From JABAYQ01 sp042091225 (GTDB lineage: Bacteria; Bacteroidota; Bacteroidia; Flavobacteriales; UBA7312): a stretch of DNA of 6,032 bases. Of the stretch, positions 1 to 5,969 are shown piece after piece. The stretch is taken from NCBI GenBank assembly GCA_042091225.1, contig JBELHW010000081.1:1-6032 (forward strand), in the 5' to 3' direction. The notes under the pieces were generated by a model. It did not search any database and was not told where the DNA came from. It worked only from the letters and a program-made list of their open reading frames with translations. The translations under genes were made by a program, and so were the position numbers. The stretch's first letter is position 1; every line of letters starts with the position of its first letter.

Positions 1-74
1 GCATGAAAAGTACCTTCACTACCAGTAAAACCTTGAACTATAACTTTCGAATCTTTGTTTACTAAAACGCTCAT
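1..74 (-). CDS. sucD: Succinyl-CoA ligase (ADP-forming) alpha subunit, N-terminal fragment
   Basis: This is the first 24 codons of a gene that continues past the left edge of the window. The peptide begins MSVLVNKDSKVIV and continues QGFTGSEGTFHA. That is the N-terminal beta strand and the Gly-rich GFTGxEGTFH turn of the CoA-binding Rossmann domain of SucD. The enzyme (alpha2beta2 or alpha-beta with SucC) interconverts succinyl-CoA and succinate with substrate-level phosphorylation in the TCA cycle, in the cytoplasm. The catalytic phosphohistidine lies further downstream in the family and is outside the window. The ATG at 72-74 (minus strand) is the family's usual start. No Shine-Dalgarno is present; the leader is AT-rich, as is typical for Bacteroidota. 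The gene is divergent from mnmE and has its own promoter at 98-127. sucC is not visible, so it is not immediately upstream. Confidence 0.93.
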   Translation of the reverse strand, partial: MSVLVNKDSKVIVQGFTGSEGTFH

Positions 75-97
75 AATTGCTTTTAAAATAATTGTTG

Positions 98-127
98 CAA
101 ATTTAAAATAATTCTGTCAAGACAAAA
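98..127 (-). promoter_or_regulatory. sucD promoter, Bacteroidota type (-33 TTG / -7 TAAATTTG)
   Basis: On the minus strand the -7 element TAAATTTG (98-105) matches TAnnTTTG exactly. A TTTTG (123-127) sits upstream with 17 nt between them, within the spacing known for the Bacteroidota primary sigma factor. Transcription would start near position 91-94, giving a leader of roughly 20 nt before the sucD ATG. The assignment rests on motif match and position only. Confidence 0.6.
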
Positions 128-132
128 CAAAA

Positions 133-157
133 AAATACAAATATCTTATTTGTATTT
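133..157. repeat. Perfect 11-bp-arm palindrome between divergent sucD and mnmE
   Basis: AAATACAAATA (133-143) and TATTTGTATTT (147-157) are exact reverse complements separated by the 3 nt tct. The dyad covers the place where an mnmE -33 element should lie (about -14 to -38 from the inferred mnmE start). It is also just upstream of the sucD promoter (about -41 to -65). This position fits a regulator-binding site acting on one or both genes. AT-rich sequence forms palindromes by chance more readily than mixed sequence, but 11 of 11 matched pairs is notable. It has no T-run or GC-rich stem typical of a terminator. Confidence 0.5.
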
Positions 158-158
158 C

Positions 159-166
159 TATCTTTG
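159..166 (+). promoter_or_regulatory. mnmE -7 promoter element TATCTTTG
   Basis: TATCTTTG followed by C is a very good match to the Bacteroidota -7 box (TAnnTTTG). No TTG or TTTG is found 17-23 nt upstream; that region is the palindrome at 133-157. The element ends only 4 nt before the mnmE ATG at 171. A start 4-8 nt after the box would therefore give a leaderless or nearly leaderless mRNA. It also argues against the in-frame TTG at 150 as start codon, since translation would then begin upstream of the transcript. Confidence 0.55.
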
Positions 167-170
167 CCAC

Positions 171-1526
171 ATGTTGAGAAATAACGATACTATTTGTGCT
201 GTAGCTACATCTTCTGGAGTTGGTGCTATTTCTATCCTCCGACTTTCTGGTCCTAGTGCTATTTCTATCTGTAATAGCTTTTTTTATGGTGCCGATTTAC
301 AAAAAGTTAAGTCCCATACCCTACATTTTGGTACTTTTAGAAATCAAAAAAACATTATTGATGAAGTCGTTGTAAGTGTTTTTAAAAATCCTCACTCCTA
401 TACTGGAGAAGATGTTATTGAAGTTTCTTGTCACGGATCGATATATATTCAAAATCAAATACTTCAACTTTTTATAAAAAATGGTGCCAGAATAGCTAAC
501 CCTGGAGAATTTACTTTAAGAGCATTCAGTAATGGCAAAATGGATTTGTCTCAAGCCGAAGCTGTAGCCGACCTAATTGCATCTGAAAGCGAGGCAGCAC
601 ACAAGGTTGCTATCCATCAAATGAGAGGAGGCTTTTCTAACGAACTCAAAAATTTAAGAGCCGAACTCATCGAATTCGCATCTTTAATAGAATTAGAACT
701 TGATTTTGGAGAAGAAGATGTAGAGTTTGCCGATAGAGAGAAATTTAATCAACTTCTACAAAAAATAAAATCTGTTTTAAAAAGATTAATCGATTCTTTT
801 GCTGTTGGAAATGTAATGAAAAACGGAATTCCTGTTGCTATATTAGGTCGTCCTAATGTAGGGAAATCTACTTTATTAAATGCTTTGCTAAACGAAGAAA
901 GAGCCATTGTTTCGGACATAGCTGGCACAACAAGAGATACTATCGAAGACGTTGTAAATTTAGGAGGCATACAATTCCGATTTATTGATACTGCCGGTTT
1001 AAGAGAGACTGAGGACATTATAGAATCTATTGGAATTAGTAAAGCTATTGAAAAAGCCAAATCTGCCAAGATTACTATCTTCATTATTGATGCTTCACAA
1101 GATTTAGACGATCAACTAACCGAACTGGAAAATATTAAATCGAAAGAAATTGATTCTCCCATAGTTATTGTTAATAAGGTAGATTTAAATAGTGAAATTA
1201 TCTCTCAAGTAAAAAACGCATTATTTATATCGGCAAAAAATAAAGAAGGAATTGATGCTTTTTGTAATAAAATGTTAGAAATAGCAAATAGTTCTAACTT
1301 AGATCAGGACCAAACACTAGTTAGTAATAACAGACACCTTCAGGCATTACACCATGCTTTAGAAAATGTTTTGAAAACTATAGAAGGACTAAATAACGGA
1401 ACAAGCGGAGATTTTTTAGCTATGGACATACGCCAAGCATTGTATCATATAGGCGAAATAACTGGGGAAATTTCTACTGACGATTTATTAGATAATATCT
1501 TTTCTAATTTCTGTATCGGAAAATAA
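171..1526 (+). CDS. mnmE: tRNA uridine-5-carboxymethylaminomethyl(34) synthesis GTPase MnmE (TrmE)
   Basis: MnmE is the K+-activated GTPase that, with the FAD enzyme MnmG, installs the carboxymethylaminomethyl group at C5 of wobble uridine 34 in several tRNAs. From the ATG at 171 the protein is 451 aa, the normal family length. The N-terminal tetrahydrofolate-binding domain covers about residues 1-120, with NDTICAVAT at 5-13 and PGEFTLRAF at 111-119. A helical domain follows, then an inserted Ras-like G domain, and the C-terminal helices close the fold. The G motifs are G1 GRPNVGKS (226-233), G2 GTTRD (252-256), G3 DTAGLRET (273-280), G4 NKVD (335-338) and G5 SAK (354-356). The protein ends in the diagnostic C-I-G-K (448-451), whose Cys is essential for modification. 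An in-frame TTG at 150 would add MYFYLCH, which is not family-like and spans the promoter, so I chose the ATG. The gene is monocistronic as far as seen and convergent with the RND gene 12 bp away. It appears intact. Confidence 0.97.
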   Translation: MLRNNDTICAVATSSGVGAISILRLSGPSAISICNSFFYGADLQKVKSHTLHFGTFRNQKNIIDEVVVSVFKNPHSYTGEDVIEVSCHGSIYIQNQILQLFIKNGARIANPGEFTLRAFSNGKMDLSQAEAVADLIASESEAAHKVAIHQMRGGFSNELKNLRAELIEFASLIELELDFGEEDVEFADREKFNQLLQKIKSVLKRLIDSFAVGNVMKNGIPVAILGRPNVGKSTLLNALLNEERAIVSDIAGTTRDTIEDVVNLGGIQFRFIDTAGLRETEDIIESIGISKAIEKAKSAKITIFIIDASQDLDDQLTELENIKSKEIDSPIVIVNKVDLNSEIISQVKNALFISAKNKEGIDAFCNKMLEIANSSNLDQDQTLVSNNRHLQALHHALENVLKTIEGLNNGTSGDFLAMDIRQALYHIGEITGEISTDDLLDNIFSNFCIGK

Positions 1527-1538
1527 TTATAATACATT

Positions 1539-3620
1539 TTAGTTTGTAAGCCTTCTAATTATCATTGGAAGATAAATTAGGTCAAAGAAGATAGCAATTG
1601 TTGCACTTATTATTGTAATAACAGAAAGTTGAGAAACCGATTTAAATTCGGAAAAAGCCAAAGGCAATAAGCATAAAAGAACTACAAAAGTAGTTTTTAT
1701 TATTGCAGAACCAGTGTTGTTTACAGTAAGGTGTAAGGCTTCATTTTTAGCTACTCCTCTTTTTATGTGGTTGGTATAAGAGCTGATTACATGTATAGAA
1801 TCATCAACAATAAGTCCAAAAACAATAGTAAAAATAAACGCATTAGAAAGGCTAAAATAAAAGCCTAACTGATAGAGAACACCCAAGCATAGGACAATAG
1901 GAACAAGATTGGGTATAACAGCAATAATAAAAAATCTATAATCGAATTTATTCATCACAAAAAACACTAATCCGATAGAGAAAATAGCTATAAACAATCC
2001 GAAGATTAATTTTTTAGTAAGGTCATTTCCCAACAAATCGAACAGATAACCAGCTCCTGAATAAGAAAAAACCAATTGAGGAAAAGATGCTTCTAATGCT
2101 TTCATTTTTTCTAAGGTAGCTAAAGAACCTATATCTCCCGAACGGCAGATAAAAAAGTGGCGGTCATCTGATTGATTCAACATATTATTTATACCTCTTG
2201 AAGCCATTCCTTCAAAAGAAGTATTTGTAAAATCTACGGCAAATCCTAAACTGATTAACAACTCTTTGACCTCAGACAAATCGTCTGAACTGACAGCATC
2301 TGTTTTTTCAACCATAACTGTTAGTGGCTTTATTCCTCCAAAAAACTGATCAAAATAGGCCGTTTGTTTATACATTTCCGATTTCTTATTTATTTCATCG
2401 GTGAGGTAATTGTCAATGTTTACATTAAATACAGCATAAATACCGAAAACTACAAATATTGCGGTTGTAATATGAAAAACTAAATTATTTTTTAATCGAC
2501 CAAACCAATCGAGTATTCCGTCAGTTAGTTTCTTTAAAGCAGGTGTCGGACGTGTTTCATGAATATTTTTATCTATGCAGATAGCATAAACTACTAGAGC
2601 AATAAAAAGAGTAAAAACTACTCCTATCGAGGTTATTATTCCAAACCTTACAATTGGTAAAATATCGTTAACCAAAAAAGTTAGAAAACTCATTGCAGTA
2701 GTTAAGGAAGTTAAGATAACAGCCTTACCAACTAAATTCATTCTCAGATCAAAAAAAGAAAAATTGTTCTCTTTATTAGTTTGTTGCTTATTGCTCAAAT
2801 GCATAATATCAGAAATACATACAATAAACAATATTGCGGGTGTAATAATCATAACTAGTTCTATTCCACCAAATATAATTTGTGAAATTCCTAGAGTAAC
2901 AACTATGCTAGCAACAACACTAGAAACAGTAAATAAAACCAATGGCAAATTATTGGTTAGAAGAAGTAAAAACAAAAAACAAAAAACACAACTAATAACA
3001 GTTATAATTACAAATTCTCTAATAACTTTCTTTTCAAAATAAAGTTCGCTTGGTGCTCTTCCAGCAATGGATACATTAGCAGATTTGTCGTTTATTTTTG
3101 TATCGTATAGTTGATTAATAAATTCTTTTGTCTGTTGGTTTGAAAGACTTGGAGATGCTTCTATAAGAAACAATAAGTTTTTTGTGTCGGCTGTAATAAA
3201 ATTATTAGCAGAACCCAAAGAAGCTAAAGAAGCTAAAGATGTAACATAGGTTTCATTAGTTGAAAGATCCATGGTTTTTTTTGCCATGGGGAAAAGTCCC
3301 ATATTTATAATCTTCTTATCGTTAATAATGCTGAAAACACGATTAACATAGTCAGATTTTTTCAACTCTTTATGAAACGAATTTATATCGCTAAAATCTT
3401 GATAGTCTAAACTATCGCTAAAGGTAATACCCAGAAAAATTAAATTGTTATCATCAACAATTTTCAGATCGAAATTAGCACTGCCTTCCAATTCGTTAAT
3501 AATGCGCTCAGAATCAAAATATATATTGGCGTTTGTTAATTGATAAAGACAGAAACCAAATAACAACAAACAAAAAACACCTAAATGGTATTTAAATTTC
3601 CAAATAAACTTAAAAAGCAT
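1539..3620 (-). CDS. RND-superfamily exporter (MMPL / COG1033-like), substrate unknown
   Basis: This is a 693-aa inner-membrane protein with the duplicated RND plan: one helix, a large extracytoplasmic loop, then five helices, all repeated. Predicted helices lie near 12-28, 203-221, 226-245, 253-273, 301-318, 327-349, 381-398, 538-556, 562-581, 593-612, 640-657 and 664-688. Loops are at about 30-200 and 400-535. TM4 carries ISDIMHL (D271, H274) and TM10 carries VDDSIHV (D606, D607, H610), so both halves place D-x-x-H at the position where RND and MMPL proteins hold proton-relay residues. It is much shorter than AcrB-type pumps (about 1000 aa). It resembles the HAE3/MMPL 'predicted exporter' group, many of which move lipids or hopanoids; that link is family knowledge, not evidence of substrate. 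No periplasmic adaptor or TolC-like gene is adjacent. The ATG directly follows the stop of the upstream SDR gene (TAAATG), so translation is probably coupled. The 3' end is 12 bp from the mnmE stop. Confidence 0.88.
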   Translation of the reverse strand: MLFKFIWKFKYHLGVFCLLLFGFCLYQLTNANIYFDSERIINELEGSANFDLKIVDDNNLIFLGITFSDSLDYQDFSDINSFHKELKKSDYVNRVFSIINDKKIINMGLFPMAKKTMDLSTNETYVTSLASLASLGSANNFITADTKNLLFLIEASPSLSNQQTKEFINQLYDTKINDKSANVSIAGRAPSELYFEKKVIREFVIITVISCVFCFLFLLLLTNNLPLVLFTVSSVVASIVVTLGISQIIFGGIELVMIITPAILFIVCISDIMHLSNKQQTNKENNFSFFDLRMNLVGKAVILTSLTTAMSFLTFLVNDILPIVRFGIITSIGVVFTLFIALVVYAICIDKNIHETRPTPALKKLTDGILDWFGRLKNNLVFHITTAIFVVFGIYAVFNVNIDNYLTDEINKKSEMYKQTAYFDQFFGGIKPLTVMVEKTDAVSSDDLSEVKELLISLGFAVDFTNTSFEGMASRGINNMLNQSDDRHFFICRSGDIGSLATLEKMKALEASFPQLVFSYSGAGYLFDLLGNDLTKKLIFGLFIAIFSIGLVFFVMNKFDYRFFIIAVIPNLVPIVLCLGVLYQLGFYFSLSNAFIFTIVFGLIVDDSIHVISSYTNHIKRGVAKNEALHLTVNNTGSAIIKTTFVVLLCLLPLAFSEFKSVSQLSVITIISATIAIFFDLIYLPMIIRRLTN
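3217..3239 (-). repeat. Short 9-bp in-frame tandem repeat inside the RND gene
   Basis: The 9-bp unit aaagaagct (plus strand) occurs about 2.6 times without mismatch. On the coding strand it encodes SLASLASL at residues 128-135 of the exporter, within the first extracytoplasmic loop. A change in copy number would keep the frame. This is a minor slippage-prone tract with no evident regulatory role. Confidence 0.6.
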
Positions 3621-4271
3621 TTATTTTTTTATTGTAGAAAGTCCACCATCTACACCCAAAACCTGACCTGTAACCCAAGCGGATTCTGAGGAAAGTAAAA
3701 AAGAAATTGCATTTGAAATATCTTTTGTAGAACCTACTTGTTTTAGTGGGTGTCTATCTTTCATTTGTTCGGTTTGAGTTTCTGTTCTGAACATTCTCTT
3801 AGAAAGTTTGGTGTTTACAAGAGATGGAGCAACACAATTTACTCTTACTTTAGGAGACCATTCGGCAGCTAAAGACCTACACAATCCTTCAATTGCAGAT
3901 TTACTAGCAGAAATAGAAGAATGAAATGGCATTCCAACACTTGCCGCAATAGAACTAATAAAAACTAAGGATGCGTTTTCGTTAAACGACTTGTGGTAAT
4001 GCTTAAGTACCTTTATTAAACCTAAAACATTTATTTCATAATCGTTTTGAAAGTCTGATAATTTGAGGCTAGAAAAAGGCCTTAAATTTATTGAACCAGG
4101 AAAATAAACCAAACCATCAATTCCACCCTCAATATCAGGATAGCTTTCTTCATTTTGAACATCAAAAGAAGAGCTAGAAGAACTTACTTCTACAAATTGA
4201 TAGTTGTTTCCTTTATCTGATACCAACTGCTGAGCAATATCACTAGATGCTCCTATTAAGACTATTTTCAT
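3621..4271 (-). CDS. Short-chain dehydrogenase/reductase-like protein lacking the catalytic Tyr
   Basis: A 216-aa single-domain Rossmann protein of the classical SDR fold, somewhat shorter than the usual 240-260 aa. The N-terminal strand-turn reads IGASSDIA (6-13), where TGxxxGIG is expected, so two of the three glycines are replaced (D11, A13). The later positions align well. FPGSI (57-61) sits at the NNAG position, N81 in EINVLG matches the tetrad Asn, and S107 in FISS is at the catalytic Ser position. K124 in SASK is present, as is a typical C-terminus (VRVNCVAPS 142-150, VTGQVLGVDGG 200-210). The residue four before K124 is Ile120 (codon ATT), where nearly all active SDRs have Tyr. There is a run of six serines at 30-35. 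The function may be an atypical reductase, a substrate-binding pseudoenzyme or an NAD(P)-sensing partner. It is the first gene of the operon with the RND exporter, and its start codon overlaps the inverted repeat at 4271-4307. It is intact, with no frameshift seen. Confidence 0.9.
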   Translation of the reverse strand: MKIVLIGASSDIAQQLVSDKGNNYQFVEVSSSSSSFDVQNEESYPDIEGGIDGLVYFPGSINLRPFSSLKLSDFQNDYEINVLGLIKVLKHYHKSFNENASLVFISSIAASVGMPFHSSISASKSAIEGLCRSLAAEWSPKVRVNCVAPSLVNTKLSKRMFRTETQTEQMKDRHPLKQVGSTKDISNAISFLLSSESAWVTGQVLGVDGGLSTIKK

Positions 4272-4307
4272 TTTGTATAACTTTTAAATATTAATTGTTA
4301 TACAAAA
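4271..4307. promoter_or_regulatory. Perfect long inverted repeat, likely operator of the SDR-RND operon
   Basis: TTTTGTATAAC (4271-4281) and GTTATACAAAA (4297-4307) are exact reverse complements, 11 of 11, separated by a 15-nt AT-rich spacer and 26 bp centre to centre (about 2.5 helical turns). The promoter-proximal arm overlaps the -7 element at 4303-4310. The other arm touches the SDR start codon. The arm at 4295-4305 is also a small dyad, TTGT-N3-ACAA. With transcription starting near 4297, most of the upstream arm would not be transcribed, so the symmetry is better explained as protein-binding DNA than as an mRNA hairpin. The position suggests a repressor, or a regulator that re-shapes the promoter. 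The regulator is not in the window. Confidence 0.6.
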
Positions 4308-4310
4308 GTA
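4303..4310 (-). promoter_or_regulatory. -7 promoter element TACTTTTG for the SDR-RND operon
   Basis: On the minus strand TACTTTTG matches TAnnTTTG, 31 nt upstream of the SDR ATG, giving an inferred leader of about 25 nt. No TTG lies at the right -33 distance. That fits a promoter weak on its own and dependent on, or controlled by, a regulator. The element shares five bases with the inverted-repeat arm at 4297-4307. Confidence 0.55.
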
Positions 4311-4321
4311 TTAAAATTTGT

Positions 4322-4342
4322 TTATTTATTAAATGTAAATAA
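4322..4342. repeat. Minor 7-bp inverted repeat upstream of the SDR-RND promoter
   Basis: TTATTTA (4322-4328) and TAAATAA (4336-4342) are reverse complements around a 7-nt spacer. They cover about -26 to -46 relative to the inferred SDR start, where an activator could bind. The arms contain only A and T, so chance is a real alternative. The rest of the 4311-4476 spacer holds only A/T runs and no coding frame I can support. Confidence 0.25.
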
Positions 4343-4476
4343 GTTAAAAATGATGTTATATTGATAAAATTAGGTATTGAGTCTTTTTTTTTAGTGAATG
4401 AATCAGAGTAAAAAACTAGAGTATAAAAGATTAAAAAAACTTTTTTTTGAAGTGCTAAAACTATTTCAATATTTAT

Positions 4477-4484
4477 TAGTTTTG
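4477..4484 (+). promoter_or_regulatory. -7 promoter element TAGTTTTG for lpd
   Basis: TAGTTTTG matches TAnnTTTG and ends 26 nt before the lpd ATG, so the leader would be about 20 nt. The nearest upstream TTTG (4446-4449) is 27 nt away, too far for a standard -33 box. The leader just before the ATG is A-rich (aaaataagaa) with no Shine-Dalgarno, as is common in this phylum. Confidence 0.5.
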
Positions 4485-4510
4485 TAATTGATTTTTAAAA
4501 AAAATAAGAA

Positions 4511-5899
4511 ATGAACTTTGATGTTATAGTTATTGGAAGTGGTCCTGGTGGTTATGTTACTGCAATTCGTGCTTCTCAATTGGGTTTAAAAACTGCAATT
4601 ATTGAAAAAGAATCTTTAGGAGGTGTTTGCCTTAACTGGGGCTGTATTCCTACTAAAGCATTATTAAAATCTGCACAGGTTTTCGAATACATTAATCATG
4701 CTGAAGATTTCGGACTAAAAGTTAAAGGTGCTGAAGCAGACTTTGATAGCGTGATTTCTAGATCAAGAGGTGTAGCCGACGGAATGAGTAAAGGAATCGA
4801 TTTCTTGATGAAGAAAAATAAAATCGAGATTATAATGGGTACTGCTAAAGTACTTCCGGGCAAAAAGATTTCGGTTACAGACAGCAAAGGAAAAGCTAGC
4901 GAATACAGTGCAGAAAACATCATTATTGCAACTGGTTCAAGATCGAGAGAATTACCTAATCTACCGCAAGACGGAACTAAAATTGTTGGCTATAGAAAAG
5001 CAATGACTTTAGATAAAAAACCTAAGAAAATGGTGGTTGTTGGTTCTGGTGCTATCGGAGTAGAGTTTGCTTATTTCTACAACGCTATGGGTGTAGACGT
5101 AACAGTAGTCGAATACATGGGTAATATTGTTCCTGTTGAAGACGAGGATATCTCTAAACAATTGGCTCGTTCGTTTAAGAAAATGGGCATAAAAATAATG
5201 ACTAATTCGTCTGTAGAATCTGTAGATACTTCTGGCAAAGGATGTGTAGTAAGTGTCTCAACTAAAAAAGGAGAAGAAAAAATAGAATGTGATGTTGTTC
5301 TTTCTGCGGTTGGTGTAGTTGCTAATATCGAGAATATAGGCTTAGAAGATGTTGGCATTGCTACTGACAAAGGCAAAGTTTTAGTGAATGATTTCTATCA
5401 GACAAACATTCCGGGTTACTTTGCAATCGGAGATGTGTTACCAACTCAGGCCCTTGCTCACGTAGCTTCTGCCGAAGGAATTATTTGTGTAGAAAAAATT
5501 GCTGGACACAAACCAGAGAAATTAGACTATAATAATATTCCAGGTTGTACATATTGCTCTCCTGAAATATCGTCGGTAGGATATACCGAAAAAGCTGCTA
5601 AAGAAGCAGGATATGATGTTAAAGTAGGTAAATTCCCTTTCTCTGCTTCGGGTAAAGCATCGGCATCAGGGCACAAAGATGGTTTTGTAAAAGTAATATT
5701 TGACGCTAAGTATGGCGAATGGTTAGGTTGTCACATGATTGGGTACAATGTAACTGAAATGATTGCCGAAGCTGTAGTTGCTCGAAAACTAGAAACTACA
5801 GGACACGAAATTTTAAAATCAGTTCACCCTCATCCTACCATGAGTGAAGCGGTAATGGAAGCCGTAGCTGCAGCGTACGATGAAGTGATTCACATGTAA
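4511..5899 (+). CDS. lpd: Dihydrolipoyl dehydrogenase (E3 of 2-oxoacid dehydrogenase complexes)
   Basis: A cytoplasmic flavoenzyme that reoxidises dihydrolipoamide on the E2 subunit of pyruvate, 2-oxoglutarate or branched-chain 2-oxoacid dehydrogenase, or on glycine-cleavage H protein, and passes electrons to NAD+. At 462 aa it is full length for the family. FAD is bound through GSGPGG (9-14) and the second FAD motif YFAIGDV (303-309, D308). The redox-active disulfide is C40-LNWG-C45. The NAD domain has GSGAIG (178-183). The C-terminal interface domain ends with HPHPTMSE (439-446), supplying the catalytic His441-Glu446 pair. Cysteines 346 and 349 (GCTYC) lie in the linker before PEISSVG, where many homologues have V-x-Y-T; this looks like a lineage variant. 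The start ATG at 4511 is the first one matching the family N-terminus. The gene stands alone, without E1 or E2 genes in the window, and ends 19 bp before a strong terminator. It is intact. Confidence 0.97.
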   Translation: MNFDVIVIGSGPGGYVTAIRASQLGLKTAIIEKESLGGVCLNWGCIPTKALLKSAQVFEYINHAEDFGLKVKGAEADFDSVISRSRGVADGMSKGIDFLMKKNKIEIIMGTAKVLPGKKISVTDSKGKASEYSAENIIIATGSRSRELPNLPQDGTKIVGYRKAMTLDKKPKKMVVVGSGAIGVEFAYFYNAMGVDVTVVEYMGNIVPVEDEDISKQLARSFKKMGIKIMTNSSVESVDTSGKGCVVSVSTKKGEEKIECDVVLSAVGVVANIENIGLEDVGIATDKGKVLVNDFYQTNIPGYFAIGDVLPTQALAHVASAEGIICVEKIAGHKPEKLDYNNIPGCTYCSPEISSVGYTEKAAKEAGYDVKVGKFPFSASGKASASGHKDGFVKVIFDAKYGEWLGCHMIGYNVTEMIAEAVVARKLETTGHEILKSVHPHPTMSEAVMEAVAAAYDEVIHM

Positions 5900-5918
5900 T
5901 ATTTTGTTTTAAATTACT

Positions 5919-5951
5919 AAAAAGCCCGAGCAATTTGCTCGGGCTTTTTTT
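5919..5951. terminator. Bidirectional intrinsic terminator between lpd and the FKBP gene
   Basis: The hairpin arms aaaaagcccgagca (5919-5932) and tgctcgggcttttt (5936-5949) pair perfectly over 14 bp around a 3-nt loop. The GC-rich core (gcccgagc) is flanked by A5 on one side and T7 on the other. The U-tract is present on both strands, so it can end lpd from the left and the convergent FKBP gene from the right. It starts 19 nt after the lpd stop and ends 18 nt short of the FKBP stop codon. Confidence 0.93.
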
Positions 5952-5969
5952 ATGCTTTAATGAATTTAA

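Noticed and set aside
150..170. In-frame TTG at 150 as an alternative mnmE start adding MYFYLCH
   Set aside because: The extra residues do not resemble the MnmE N-terminus, and the TTG lies upstream of the -7 box at 159-166, so it would not be on the transcript.
749..1084. Minus-strand open frame of about 111 codons inside mnmE
   Set aside because: It lies wholly within the conserved G domain of MnmE and has no family resemblance, promoter or leader of its own.
1555..1580. Imperfect hairpin ctaattatc / gataaattag just after mnmE as a terminator
   Set aside because: It has a bulge and an AT-only stem, no following T-run on the plus strand, and lies in the conserved C-terminal codons of the RND gene.
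2764..3042. Plus-strand open frame of about 92 codons inside the RND gene, hydrophobic
   Set aside because: Its hydrophobicity is the mirror of the transmembrane-helix codons on the other strand, and there is no promoter or independent support.
3269..3289. Two CCATGG palindromes flanking a T-run inside the RND gene
   Set aside because: They encode the ordinary peptide M-A-K-K-T-M, and the repeat is explained by the two Met codons, so it is probably a coincidence.
4384..4448. T9 and A7/T8 runs in the SDR/lpd spacer as terminator or small RNA signals
   Set aside because: No GC-containing stem precedes the T-runs, and both flanking genes read away from this region, so no terminator is expected. 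No RNA fold could be supported by eye.
4696..5376. Two minus-strand open frames inside lpd (4696-4923 and 5077-5376)
   Set aside because: Both are antisense shadows of well-conserved Lpd codons, with low-complexity Ser/Thr/Pro translations.
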